Positions 36,001-44,387 of a stretch of 64,000 bases of DNA are shown here, one piece after another. This stretch comes from Akkermansiaceae bacterium. GTDB lineage: Bacteria > Verrucomicrobiota > Verrucomicrobiia > Verrucomicrobiales > Akkermansiaceae. A program made the translations under genes and the position numbers. Where the stretch lies: NCBI GenBank assembly GCA_013041925.1, contig JABDRB010000014.1:33546-97545 (forward strand). Direction: 5' to 3'. Position 1 is the first letter of the stretch. Each line of letters starts with the position of its first letter. The notes below the pieces were generated by a model. The model searched no databases. It was given only the letters and a program-made list of their open reading frames with translations, and was not told where the DNA came from.

Positions 36001-36425
36001 TTGTTGTGACCACTCCACTGGTATTCCCGAGGGAAATTGTAGGCCACCATCGGCTCGTTGTTTGTCACCCGTTGCCCAGACTCGGTAAGCCCATTTTGAA
36101 AAGCTCGTGTCGGTCGCCAATACATCTGCGCCCCTACGGAGTCACCATTGCACAGCAACTCAAATCCCCCCTCACTGACCACACTGAGCCATGCATATCG
36201 CACATCGGAGGGGAGATCGATTTCCTTCCGAAAACACCCAGTGTATTGGTTGGCATCCTGCGTTCTGATCCAGCGTGCGTCTTTCGGTGCCTCATGCGTA
36301 TACAGTGTCACATCCTTGCCCGATGGGTTGGACAAAAACCACCCCACCAGCAGCAAGGCCAGACACGGCCAGATCACTGGCAGGCAGCTCTTAACCCAGA
36401 TTATCCATGGATGACTCGCCCTCAT
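33090..36425 (-). CDS. GT39-like membrane glycosyltransferase with large N-terminal beta-sandwich region
   Basis: 1111 residues. A first membrane segment (about 10-31) leads to about 480 residues of extracytoplasmic sequence with repeated GH2/galactose-binding-like features (FRKEIDLPSDVRYAWLSVVSEGGFELLCNGDSVG, TVFDLRPYLRKGKNTICLESEG, a second copy around LQLLSHGNYWIWVNGRSLG). A polytopic PMT/ArnT-like domain then carries the acidic first-loop motif PIDDDEYAS (about 620-628) and YSRSPLYHYAAAAVVKVFG. It would use a lipid-linked sugar to glycosylate a substrate outside the membrane. Last gene of the glycan operon, overlapping its predecessor by 4 bp. Confidence 0.8.
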   Translation of the reverse strand: MRASHPWIIWVKSCLPVIWPCLALLLVGWFLSNPSGKDVTLYTHEAPKDARWIRTQDANQYTGCFRKEIDLPSDVRYAWLSVVSEGGFELLCNGDSVGAQMYWRPTRAFQNGLTESGQRVTNNEPMVAYNFPREYQWSGHNNTKITTVFDLRPYLRKGKNTICLESEGRLPQPAVLAFGEIGLRHGERVSVVTDNTWMAEPVPREVKQGGWSLPTVDTRHWKKAEIKPRPVVPFLSCVPTTLYRKPFDSRWVVARAPDGDDAQSHEFTADFQLSDPQAAWLQLLSHGNYWIWVNGRSLGVSRSKAKAYHGGDWLVRWEGRRPLATPPILLDPDEVSFFGGYRFETPRHGDPTKNDFKRYENQLNRTKERPKGTGGDSHAGEDEERGRLQDPYGFLEEANIAVPHALLRQRAKAKLQAYDISHLVVPGKNQIHVRLVADPALGYRGSQAIKFALDGAVHEHHGQDVALSHLSWNRVVDGGHAMAVSGRQVTPDELPAMKFMGGAPRTLSRWWWAVLACPMVVLIVMRHRIGWLRQSAMIFSGLLLVAMFFQISYAERSEMLWFMSPAWRYGAVIGALLIACLLRFFQGGRPRLLSCGLPCWLCPVILLAVFLLRAWMVEHQPIDDDEYASIQAVLSIAETGKPSLAGEIWYSRSPLYHYAAAAVVKVFGANIWSLRLYSVLLSVLTGWVLWLLARRYFRDPWVAGAALLIFALHPFLIFSGHIARFYQQQQLMVLLMIHLFIQGFIYTKSIKHRVAAIVVFALAVLSQEISISFVPVLLIAYLLFGRGTPLKWEVKSMVYLVFAGLLIVADVLLFKVKCITTSVGVSPNVEATLAPTFWELGNLFSMFVGYSRLHLVLSVFYMMSLVYSIRRGSSRLITLHVFLIVSVVAFNLIITSVSFRYMYSIIPLWILLGVHGVSVFSLWLSVQINRRTGNALRWLFLLVVVLSMAPWRIMQSYQEKILGDPISSLAYVKSEMRPEDKIMITEPHPHAAKIELGRVDYDLVVPILYDFTYNSEGVLRDRNAGAMAVNRLADLQKIFSEQPRVWVILNREKFRSRKKNIRWEYPGAREELFIRQNAELKYRSYLWSVYLWDRSAGAMETFRKEPDGWVE

Positions 36426-37792
36426 TGCCCTTTGGATTTTTTACGTGCTTCCCATGCCTCAACTTCATTTCCTGCCTTCATCTCCCCTTGAGCCAACATC
36501 CACCACGAAGCGGCCATCACACCCCGTTTATTTTTACTTTTCACCCCCTGATAGATCGCACGCAGCCTGCTGTTCATCTGTCGATTTCGACCTACGTCGT
36601 CTGTCTGCAGCGCCATGAGTTGCTGGTGAAAACATGCCTGCAAAGCATTTCCATCATGCTCAAGGATTTGATCCAAGTGAAGGATCGCCAGTTGATACCT
36701 GCCAGAATTGATATAGTTCACCGCAATCCGAAGCTGGTGACGGGTGAGCTCCCTGCCGCATTCTCGGTTCATTTCGCCTTTGCGCTCAGCAAGACGGCTG
36801 ACCAGCTTCCTAGCTCGACCATAATACCCCTGCTGCTCAAACCAAAACACCTGGTAAAGCAACGCAACGTCCGAGTCAGCCTCATCCAACTGCACATCAA
36901 AGTAACCCAACTGACGGATCACACCGCTGTCACAGCCGAGCGAGGGCATATATCGAATCGCTTTTCTCAAGTGATCGCGAGCTTGTTGGTAATCGCCTCG
37001 TGCCGTCGACGCTTCGGACTTCACCATCGCACACCTCGCACAACCGACAACGGCCACAGAAATACAACCAACGCACAGGAATAAGAAAAATAACAGAATC
37101 ACAAGCTGTCGGAATAAATGGCGAGCACCGAGAACCGATCGACGCCAATAAAACCCACACAAACAAATGCACCCTAAGGCGTAGCCGGCGACGGCATAAA
37201 ACCACCCCTTCCCCACAAACTGGGTAAAGGCAGGACCGTATCCCAACCACCACAACCAGTCGTTGATCCGATGGATTCCCAGCGACCCGATGGGAGGTCG
37301 ATAGACGGCCAAGCGCTCCGGTGGGTCCTGTGCGTTCACCCCTGTTCCTAATTCCACGCTGCGCTCAGCATGGGCGCGGTAAATATCCCCACCCAGCCAA
37401 GTCAAGGTATCATGCTGCTGCTGTAACCACGCACCATCACCAATCACGTCTGCATCTCTCACCGTAAGCCATGTTGGAAACCAGAGAATCAGCACGAGAC
37501 AACACAGACCATAACGTAACATCATCGCCCCGTAGCTCTGAATCCGCCGACGCATCCAATACCCCCACCACACAAAACCAAGAGTCACCGCAACAAGCGC
37601 AACTTTGAAGTAGATGGTATAGATCGAGTCATGCGTCCCCCACGCGTGATCGACTCCCGACACATACGGCAAGGCATACCACGGATTCAAAAAGGAAAAA
37701 CCAACACTCAAAAAGGCGATTACAGCGAACAGAAAATTCACCGCTTTAGGAAGCCAATCTGGATCACTTACGATGGACTTCAATCTTATCAT
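36422..37792 (-). CDS. Membrane protein with C-terminal TPR-like repeats
   Basis: 456 residues. Hydrophobic segments near 16-36, 56-76, 90-108, 200-218 and 225-250 are followed by a helical, TPR-like region (about 265-440: ARGDYQQARDHLRKAIRYMPSLG, NYINSGRYQLAILHLDQILEHDGNALQACFHQQLMAL). I do not recognise a named family. The start lies 29 bp inside the HlyD gene and the end overlaps the GT39-like gene by 4 bp, so expression is tightly coupled. A scaffold for the glycan machinery in the membrane is plausible. Confidence 0.75.
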   Translation of the reverse strand: MIRLKSIVSDPDWLPKAVNFLFAVIAFLSVGFSFLNPWYALPYVSGVDHAWGTHDSIYTIYFKVALVAVTLGFVWWGYWMRRRIQSYGAMMLRYGLCCLVLILWFPTWLTVRDADVIGDGAWLQQQHDTLTWLGGDIYRAHAERSVELGTGVNAQDPPERLAVYRPPIGSLGIHRINDWLWWLGYGPAFTQFVGKGWFYAVAGYALGCICLCGFYWRRSVLGARHLFRQLVILLFFLFLCVGCISVAVVGCARCAMVKSEASTARGDYQQARDHLRKAIRYMPSLGCDSGVIRQLGYFDVQLDEADSDVALLYQVFWFEQQGYYGRARKLVSRLAERKGEMNRECGRELTRHQLRIAVNYINSGRYQLAILHLDQILEHDGNALQACFHQQLMALQTDDVGRNRQMNSRLRAIYQGVKSKNKRGVMAASWWMLAQGEMKAGNEVEAWEARKKSKGQ

Positions 37793-39161
37793 CCGTTTTT
37801 AAGGTCGATTGACCATCCACGATCACTTGTTCACCTGGCTCCAATCCGTGAAGAATCTCAACATCATCCATCCCGACGTGACCGACCCTGACCGGCCGAA
37901 TACTCCACGCATCGTCGTCGGCGACCACATACACGACGGCAGAACTTGCAGAAATCGACATGACCGCAGCGCGCGGCACCGTCAGGGATGCGTTCGCTAT
38001 TTTTAAACGCGCAAATCCCGTCATCCCCGTGACCACCGACTCAAGGGCCTCGTGGTTTTTGAAATCCAGTTTCACCTTGAAGGTAGCCGCCCATTCAGGG
38101 GACCCCGACCCCCGAGGCCGCAACGGACGTGAAATTTCAGGCCCACCATTGTTAAAACTCACCATCGGCTTCACCATCGCAACATGAGCCAACAAATCAT
38201 TTCCTGGCTGCGACTCGAGAGACACCTCGGCCACCTGATCATGATGCACATACGCATAATCCGACTGGTCAAAATAGACATCAAACCATAACCCGTTAGA
38301 AATCAAAAACCCAGGCTTACCGCTGTCCTGATTGTATTCGCCGGACTGAATGAGCACCCTGTCGACCACCCCCGCATCGGGGGCGTAGACGTGATACGCT
38401 TTTAATTCCTCCTCACGGTGCGCCAATGCTTGCTGCGCATCGCCCAAGGCATTTTCAGCAATTTTCAAACTTTGCAAAACACCCCGTTCCGCCATACGCA
38501 TCGATAAACGCGCCTGGGAGAGCTGCTCGGTCACCTTGCTATACTGCTCTTGCGCCTCAAGATGGGCGACTTTAGAGATGACACCCTTTTTAAAGGCCCG
38601 ATCATAGCGATCCAATTTCTCTTTGGCAAAATTTTGCTGCCGTTGCATCGCATCAAGGTTAATTTTTTCGACCTCAGGTCTCTCTTGGGCGAGCACATAG
38701 GCAGAGCCTAATCGGACCCGCTCGAGTTCGGCCGCGGCTGTGGAGACGGCAAGCTTTGCCGACTCATATTTAATCTTCGCCTTACCAGAATCAAGCGTGG
38801 CTAATAACTCGCCGGCCGCCACCCGTTGGCCTTCGACGACATGCACCTTCTCAACCAGCGCCATCGGGATAATAGGAACGAGAAGTGGCTGGCTGGCACA
38901 GACCCCCTCACCCATGAGGTAGCGTTCGACCTCACGTATTTCAGCCCCTTTGACGGTGACGGGGATCGCTCTGCCGGCGGAGCGCAAAACACTGGGGTAG
39001 CCGAGCCTTGAGCTATATAATCCATTGTTGCTCTTTTGATAAGCAGGGTAGATCACCCAGCAGGTAAGCACCACCAATGCCACACAGGTGATCAACACCA
39101 AAAGGAGACCACCTCGATTATCCGCGATGAGTGATTTCACATATGATCCTTTCTTTTTCAT
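37764..39161 (-). CDS. HlyD/RND-type periplasmic adaptor protein
   Basis: 465 residues. Inner-membrane anchor at about 16-37 (GGLLLVLITCVALVVLTCWVIYP), then biotinyl-lipoyl-like half (VEKVHVVEGQRVAAGELLATLDSGKAKIKYESAKLAV), an alpha-helical coiled-coil hairpin (about 130-235), and the second half with beta-barrel domains (VYAPDAGVVDRVLIQSGEYNQDSG, LEPGEQVIVDGQSTLKTDDKIEVHRK). Such adaptors join an inner-membrane pump to a TolC-like channel; the TolC-like gene is divergent at 42601. No pump ATPase or RND protein is in the operon. Confidence 0.85.
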   Translation of the reverse strand: MKKKGSYVKSLIADNRGGLLLVLITCVALVVLTCWVIYPAYQKSNNGLYSSRLGYPSVLRSAGRAIPVTVKGAEIREVERYLMGEGVCASQPLLVPIIPMALVEKVHVVEGQRVAAGELLATLDSGKAKIKYESAKLAVSTAAAELERVRLGSAYVLAQERPEVEKINLDAMQRQQNFAKEKLDRYDRAFKKGVISKVAHLEAQEQYSKVTEQLSQARLSMRMAERGVLQSLKIAENALGDAQQALAHREEELKAYHVYAPDAGVVDRVLIQSGEYNQDSGKPGFLISNGLWFDVYFDQSDYAYVHHDQVAEVSLESQPGNDLLAHVAMVKPMVSFNNGGPEISRPLRPRGSGSPEWAATFKVKLDFKNHEALESVVTGMTGFARLKIANASLTVPRAAVMSISASSAVVYVVADDDAWSIRPVRVGHVGMDDVEILHGLEPGEQVIVDGQSTLKTDDKIEVHRK

Positions 39162-39162
39162 C

Positions 39163-40116
39163 CTAAATGACTCCTTCCCGATGGTTTGATGTCTTATTCA
39201 AATGCACCCGAGCACCTGCACCAAGGGATAACATTAACGACCCGATCTCCGCAACCATTTGCGCACCGCGCCAAACAATTGCTGCCAACAACGCCGCATC
39301 CACTGAGCCATACTGACTGAGAAGCAACACGATGACAGCCTCCCGCACACCAATGCCACCAGGGATGCCCACCGCCCAAAATCCAGCCAACCATGCCACT
39401 CCTGCCACACCAAGAACAACCAAGTAGGGGGCATCCAGCTCAGGTATGCTGCTGAAAACAATCCACATCATCGTGGCATTCCATAAACACAACACCGCGT
39501 AATGTGCCGTCGTTTGAAGACACTTCGTGTAATCGATTTTACCCAGCTCGAGCAGACGCTTGAAACGATCACTTTTGATCAAAATCTCCAAGCCTAGCAG
39601 CACCAGTATCCCAACGCCGAAAAGTGCGAGGATCATGAATCCCACCCGCGCCGTGACAAAACTAACAACCTGGTCAAGCAAAGGTGTCACCAGCGCCATG
39701 ATCGGATCAGACGCTAAAATGAACCACGCCATCGTCAGCCACGCCACGTTCGTGATGATGAGTTCCAAAACGATACTCGACGACGCTTGCTTCTTGGTGA
39801 CACCCAATTTTTGAGCCATCACCACCCTGGAACCATAACTCCACACCGAGCCAGGCAGCCATTTCAACGACTCCGACTCGAGCCAGATCCTCATGCAGTC
39901 GAAGCGTTTGCAACGCAGGCCCATGGTCATCAGGACTTCCGACCACACACTGGCATTCCAGAACTGATAAACAAGAAGCCCAGCCACTCCGATCATCAGA
40001 GGCAATAGACTCACCGAGTGGATTAACGCGGGGATCTTCGTAAGATGATCCCGCAGGGCGACCACGGCCAGGGACAAACCCAATAACACAAGGGTGTATT
40101 TAATCACTGATTTCAT
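39163..40116 (-). CDS. Flippase-like / lysylphosphatidylglycerol synthase TM-region family protein
   Basis: 317 residues with about eight membrane segments. Family marks are WLPGSVWSYGSRVVMAQKLGVTKKQASSSIVLELIIT and the conserved GIPGGIGVREAVIVLLLS near residues 248-266. This family (UPF0104/AglD-like) covers lipid or glycolipid flippases and membrane regions of MprF-like enzymes. In a run of glycosyltransferases a role in moving lipid-linked sugar is likely. Stop and start spacing is 1-2 bp on both sides. Confidence 0.82.
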   Translation of the reverse strand: MKSVIKYTLVLLGLSLAVVALRDHLTKIPALIHSVSLLPLMIGVAGLLVYQFWNASVWSEVLMTMGLRCKRFDCMRIWLESESLKWLPGSVWSYGSRVVMAQKLGVTKKQASSSIVLELIITNVAWLTMAWFILASDPIMALVTPLLDQVVSFVTARVGFMILALFGVGILVLLGLEILIKSDRFKRLLELGKIDYTKCLQTTAHYAVLCLWNATMMWIVFSSIPELDAPYLVVLGVAGVAWLAGFWAVGIPGGIGVREAVIVLLLSQYGSVDAALLAAIVWRGAQMVAEIGSLMLSLGAGARVHLNKTSNHREGVI

Positions 40117-40118
40117 CG

Positions 40119-41351
40119 TTACTTGATTAAGGATGGACCAGCACTCTGGGCAATAGTTTCTTCGGTAAGGGACGTGTAGATGTCAGCGGTCTGCTGCGCA
40201 ATCCTATCCCAATCGAAAAAATTTCTGACGTGATCGTAACCTTGACTACCCAGACTACAGGCCAGATCAGAATCATCAAGCACTCTATTGATGGCCGCAG
40301 CAAGCTGTTCAGGATTTTTTTCCTCAACCAGCAATCCGGTTTCCTCGTGTTTGATCACATCCACAATGCCACCCACACCAGATGCGATCACGGGTTTCTT
40401 GTAGGATAGCGCCTCAATCAGAACCACACCGAGCCCTTCCGTATCGCCATGATCATCAAAAATTGCAGGATGAACATATGCCGAACAACGATTGTATAGG
40501 TCGCCAAGCTCCTCATTACTAACAAACCCAGCAAATCGAACCGACTCGGAAAGCCCTAACTCATCGGCCAATTCCATCCATTGTTGTTTGCAGTCGCCTT
40601 CACCGGTAATCACCACCTGCACCTTCTGGCGGGCCAGCACCCTGGGTAAACTCCGCAACAGAACATCAATCCCTTTTCTTTGGATCAAGCGACCGCAAAA
40701 CAATAACATAGGATCCCCATCCAACGACATAGATTGCTTTTTGCTCTTCACCGTCGCACCATATGGCGTGATCACCACATCATCCATCCCACTGACTTCC
40801 GATACCTCACGGGCCGTGTGTGAGCTGTTGGCACATCGGACGTCGGCCATCCTCAGTAAGTATCCGAGGACGATCTTAACGATCCGACTACGCCGTGCGA
40901 TGGCGAGCTCCGCTCCGTGGCTCATCGCTACCACCTTCACACCCAGCAGGTATTTAGGAAGCACCGCCCAGAGTGCGTGGGGAAATGGCCAGTGAATGTG
41001 CAGCACCTGGATCTGATGCCTCAGACACCACCAAAAAACAGCCAGTGCACCACAAAGAAGATAGGGAACGGCTAACATTTTATAAAAGATCGACCGTGAC
41101 TTGCTCGGCGCGCCCTCATCGTGAGTCAGCGTCTCCCAACTCGAGGGAGCATAGCGGAAGCGATGAACCGGTGTTCCATCGATCTCATGACTTCCCAACC
41201 CGCGGTATGCTGGGGCCATCACACGAATGGCCCCAGCATCCATACCCAACTTACACAACAATTCTCTCATCCATGGAACCTGACAGTCATCATGCGCACG
41301 TGCATAGGTGGATGTCACAACTCCGATCTTGATATCTTTTGAAATATTCAT
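40119..41351 (-). CDS. Glycosyltransferase family 4
   Basis: 410 residues, GT-B fold. N-terminal acceptor domain (KIGVVTSTYARAHDDCQVPWMRELL, HIHWPFPHALWAVLP) with a hydrophobic membrane-association stretch near 90-112. C-terminal donor domain: LLFCGRLIQRKGIDVLLRSLP, VVITGEGDCKQQWMELADELGL, VRFAGFVSNEELGDLYNRCSAYVHPA, and the E-x7-E type region DTEGLGVVLIEALSYKKPVIAS. A retaining transferase adding a hexose to the growing glycan; sugar not identifiable. Confidence 0.92.
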   Translation of the reverse strand: MNISKDIKIGVVTSTYARAHDDCQVPWMRELLCKLGMDAGAIRVMAPAYRGLGSHEIDGTPVHRFRYAPSSWETLTHDEGAPSKSRSIFYKMLAVPYLLCGALAVFWWCLRHQIQVLHIHWPFPHALWAVLPKYLLGVKVVAMSHGAELAIARRSRIVKIVLGYLLRMADVRCANSSHTAREVSEVSGMDDVVITPYGATVKSKKQSMSLDGDPMLLFCGRLIQRKGIDVLLRSLPRVLARQKVQVVITGEGDCKQQWMELADELGLSESVRFAGFVSNEELGDLYNRCSAYVHPAIFDDHGDTEGLGVVLIEALSYKKPVIASGVGGIVDVIKHEETGLLVEEKNPEQLAAAINRVLDDSDLACSLGSQGYDHVRNFFDWDRIAQQTADIYTSLTEETIAQSAGPSLIK

Positions 41352-41390
41352 GGTCTTCTCTTTCTCTTTAAAATTAAACCCCTGCGCGGA

Positions 41391-42416
41391 TTAGCCAGCC
41401 ACCACCATGTCTTCTGGTTTGCTATAACCCTTTTCAAGCAACCTTAAGGGCGATGCGGCTCTGCCTTCCGTGGATGCTTCTGATGTCCTCAAGTTCCGAC
41501 CATTTTCCATCGTCCGGTAAACTTGTAACTCCATCATCAACCCCTGAATACAAATCAAAATGCCGGTCAGGAAATTGAGCGATCCTAAAACCAGGAGCGC
41601 CGTCACCGATCCTCCTAAAAATCCAATCACGGCAGCCGCCACCATCAGTGCCATACTTATGGTGAAAAAGCAGGCCGCTACCTTACCGGTAAAGTGCATC
41701 GGGCAGTTTCTGAACCTCTGTAAAAATCCTACGGTCATCGTATCCAATGCCCCGATGATCAGTCGGCTCCAGCCGTATTTACTCACCCCGTGCATCCGTG
41801 GGTGATGTTCAACTTCGATCTCGGTTGTATTAAAACCTTTAAACGACGCCAGTGAGGGAACCATACGGTGCATGTCACCATACATCGGCAGTGATTTGAC
41901 AACCTCATGTTTGTAAGCCTTAAACCCACAATTGTGGTCATGCAGGTCGACGCCTGTTACCCGGCTCAACACTCCATTAAACACACGACTCGGAAGAACT
42001 TTATGCCATGGGTCGTGACGCTTACGCTTCCAGCCAGTCACAATGTCATTGCCTTCTTCAATCTTTTCAAGAAAGCGTGGGATCTCGTTGGGATCATCCT
42101 GGAGGTCAGCATCCATCGTGAAAACCACATCACCACTGGCCAGACGATAACCTAAGGCCAGGGCATCTGCTTTTCCTTTGTTCATGGGAAACTGATAGGC
42201 CTTGACGTGCTTGCTGTCGGTTGCAGCGAGTTCCTGCATCACTTTCCATGTTTTATCCGTCGATCCGTCATCGAGAAAAATAACTTCCCAGGCCCAGCAG
42301 AGGCCTTCGATGTTTTTCTTAATGCCGGCATAGAGGGTCTCGAGGGTTTTTTCTTCATTCATCGCTGGAATGATAAAACTGACGGATCTGTTCGTGTTGG
42401 TTGCAATAGTGTTCAT
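41391..42416 (-). CDS. Glycosyltransferase family 2 (DPM/GtrB-like, two C-terminal TM segments)
   Basis: About 341 residues from ATG 42416 (an in-frame start at 42482 would lie upstream of the sigma-54 promoter). GT-A domain: SFIIPAMNEEKTLETLYAGI, VIFLDDGSTDKTW, DALALGYRLASGDVVFTMDADLQDDPNEIP, HDHNCGFKAYKHEV. Two membrane segments near the end resemble polyprenyl-phosphate sugar synthases such as GtrB/DPM1. It could make the polyprenyl-linked sugar donor used by the GT39-like enzyme at the end of the operon. First gene of the operon, with a leader of about 23 nt. Confidence 0.9.
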   Translation of the reverse strand: MNTIATNTNRSVSFIIPAMNEEKTLETLYAGIKKNIEGLCWAWEVIFLDDGSTDKTWKVMQELAATDSKHVKAYQFPMNKGKADALALGYRLASGDVVFTMDADLQDDPNEIPRFLEKIEEGNDIVTGWKRKRHDPWHKVLPSRVFNGVLSRVTGVDLHDHNCGFKAYKHEVVKSLPMYGDMHRMVPSLASFKGFNTTEIEVEHHPRMHGVSKYGWSRLIIGALDTMTVGFLQRFRNCPMHFTGKVAACFFTISMALMVAAAVIGFLGGSVTALLVLGSLNFLTGILICIQGLMMELQVYRTMENGRNLRTSEASTEGRAASPLRLLEKGYSKPEDMVVAG

Positions 42417-42448
42417 AGTTTTCTGTTGTGTTGGTTGCCTCTCCCTTA

Positions 42449-42466
42449 TTGCACCCCCTGTGCCAA
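42449..42466 (-). promoter_or_regulatory. Sigma-54 (-24/-12) promoter of the glycan operon
   Basis: Minus-strand TTGGCAC (-24) and TGCAA (-12) with GG at 42464-42463 and GC at 42452-42451, exactly 10 bases apart as sigma-54 requires. Predicted start near 42439, 23 bp before the GT2 start codon. A sigma-54 activator gene lies 2 kb away (44388-45749). Confidence 0.75.
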
Positions 42467-42490
42467 CCTTGAAAATGAACACTCAACACG

Positions 42491-42501
42491 CTTATTATAA
42501 G
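42491..42501. promoter_or_regulatory. Palindromic upstream element (CTTATTATAAG), copy A
   Basis: Perfect 5+1+5 palindrome centred 32 bp upstream of the -24 GG of the glycan-operon promoter. The adjoining bases (CGTGTTGAG on the minus strand) are also shared with copy B at 51063-51073. It lies between the divergent GT2 and TolC-like genes and may be an activator binding site. Confidence 0.55.
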
Positions 42502-42600
42502 TCACTTATGAAATTAAGCCCGATCGAGTGCATCGCCACGACTCAAAAAAACCTAAATTTTTTACAGTCATCAAAAAAGATATACGGTAATAAATACCGA

Positions 42601-44037
42601 GTGAAATTAATCTGTATTGTCACGCTCTCAAGCTGCCTAGGCATGCTGAGTAGCTGTATGAAGGTGGGCCCCGATTATAAGCGACCGACGATACATCTCC
42701 CCGATACATGGACGACCTCGATCCAAACCGATAACCAATCCTCGATAACGGGATCACAACGCTGGTGGAGAAAATTCAATGATCCCGTGCTCAATAAGCT
42801 CATCACGATTTCCCGCAAGGCAAACCCGAACATCCGTATCGCCAGAGCACGTATTACCGAGTCGTGGTATCAACGGTCAGTGCTGGCATCAGCATGGTAT
42901 CCACACAGTGACATCAATGCGCGGGACGCCCATGGCCTCGGGACATGGGATGAGTCTGGGGTGAATTGGGACCCTGGATCGTCTCGTGAGCAGTTAGCCC
43001 AGCTCAACGTAGGCTGGGAACTCGACTTTTTTGGTAAAACAAAACGCCAGGTGGAATCTGCAACCGCTGAATACGAAGCAAAAATCGAAGGCTGGAGAGA
43101 TGCCACCGTCTTTATCAACAGCGAAGTGGCCCTGCATTACATTGCCTACAGAACCTTGGAGCAGAGACTCACAGCTGCCATTCAGGCGACAAAAAATTAT
43201 CAATCGATCCGAGACATGATCGCACAACGTGTCGAAGACGGACTCGCAAACCAATTAGAATTCCATGAGGCCAAGGCCCGACTCAAAACCAGCGAAGCTG
43301 AAATACCACGCATCCAACAAGAAAAAGCCGTTGTCAAAAATCGCCTCGCGGCACTCCTCGCCGTCCAACCCGGGAATATCGGTCCGATGCTCGCCGCACA
43401 CCAGAAAATCCCCACGCCGCCATCATCCATCTGCACAGGATTCCCCGCAGAATTATTACGATCCCGACCCGACGTCCGAAGATCCGAGAGGAAAATTGCG
43501 GCGCAGTCGGCCCGCATCGGTGTTGCCACAGCCAACCTCTACCCGCAGCTCTCGCTCTCTGGTGCCATCACCTACGAGTACCTCTTGCAGGGCATCAGTG
43601 TTGCAACCTTACGCAGGACCTTGGGATTAGGCCCCAATCTCAGATGGCGCATCTTCAACGCATGTGGGGATCGCCACCGTATCAAGGAGCAGGAAAGCAA
43701 ACTGACCCAAGCGATCACCACCTACGAAAGCACTGTGATCAATGCCGTCACTCAGGTTGAAAACAGCATGAGCCGTCTCCACTACACCAAAAAACGATTG
43801 AATATCCTCAAAGAAGCCGCCGATGAACATCAACGTGCAGCCGACCTCATGAAAGAGGCTTATCTCGCGGGACAAGTCGACCTCAGAAGGCTGCTCAATG
43901 CCCAACAAGATTTCATCAAAACCAAGGATGAGAGCATCGCAACGGCGGGTCGCCGTGCAGCCCATTCAGTCAGGCTCTTCAAAGCTCTCGGCGGTGGTGA
44001 ACTCCCTCAACCTCGCAAACAAGATAAAGCTAACTGA
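42601..44037 (+). CDS. TolC-like outer-membrane efflux lipoprotein (NodT family)
   Basis: About 478 residues from GTG 42601, which gives a compact lipoprotein signal ending in lipobox MLSSC just before MKVGPDYKRP, the usual NodT start. ATGs at 42475 and 42508 would give an atypically long leader. OEP repeats follow: WWRKFNDPVLNKLITISRKANPNIRIARARI, RNRLAALLAVQPGNI, GFPAELLRSRPDVRRSERKIAAQSARIGVA. A 5-bp hairpin (42585-42599) ends one base before the GTG. Probable outer partner for the HlyD protein of the divergent operon. The 3' end overlaps the HPt gene by 31 bp. Confidence 0.88.
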   Translation: MKLICIVTLSSCLGMLSSCMKVGPDYKRPTIHLPDTWTTSIQTDNQSSITGSQRWWRKFNDPVLNKLITISRKANPNIRIARARITESWYQRSVLASAWYPHSDINARDAHGLGTWDESGVNWDPGSSREQLAQLNVGWELDFFGKTKRQVESATAEYEAKIEGWRDATVFINSEVALHYIAYRTLEQRLTAAIQATKNYQSIRDMIAQRVEDGLANQLEFHEAKARLKTSEAEIPRIQQEKAVVKNRLAALLAVQPGNIGPMLAAHQKIPTPPSSICTGFPAELLRSRPDVRRSERKIAAQSARIGVATANLYPQLSLSGAITYEYLLQGISVATLRRTLGLGPNLRWRIFNACGDRHRIKEQESKLTQAITTYESTVINAVTQVENSMSRLHYTKKRLNILKEAADEHQRAADLMKEAYLAGQVDLRRLLNAQQDFIKTKDESIATAGRRAAHSVRLFKALGGGELPQPRKQDKAN

Positions 44038-44360
44038 ACCGACCCCTGAAGCTGTTCACGCAGCGCCGACAAACAATCCTCCGCCACATCCTCCTCCCCA
44101 GCTTGCTCCAATTTCACACATGATTCATACACCGACATCATCCCCAAGGAGCCAGACGATCCCTTTAATTGATGCACACAAGCTTGATACGATTCAATAT
44201 CCCCATCTGCCCGTGCCCGCTCCATCTTGTCAATCAAACCTAACCCGTCCATGCTGAAATCCTCAACAATGGGAAGCAGTAAACTTTGATCGCTGCCCGC
44301 TAAAGCAAGCAACTGTGATTCATCCAATTCAATATTCACACGCGAAGCATAATCCCTCAC
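44007..44360 (-). CDS. Histidine phosphotransfer (HPt) protein
   Basis: HPt four-helix phosphotransfer protein with CVHQLKGSSGSLGM, the phospho-accepting His of the HxLKG motif, near residue 63 from this start. GTG 44360 is used; ATG 44399 is in frame but overlaps the divergent regulator start by 12 bp, and GTG 44339 is also possible. HPt proteins relay phosphate between the receiver of a hybrid kinase and a response regulator, both of which are encoded alongside. It is divergent from the regulator and tail-overlaps the TolC-like gene. Confidence 0.85.
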   Translation of the reverse strand: MRDYASRVNIELDESQLLALAGSDQSLLLPIVEDFSMDGLGLIDKMERARADGDIESYQACVHQLKGSSGSLGMMSVYESCVKLEQAGEEDVAEDCLSALREQLQGSVQLALSCLRG

Positions 44361-44387
44361 CTCTCCATCCGCAAAGATAATTCTCTC

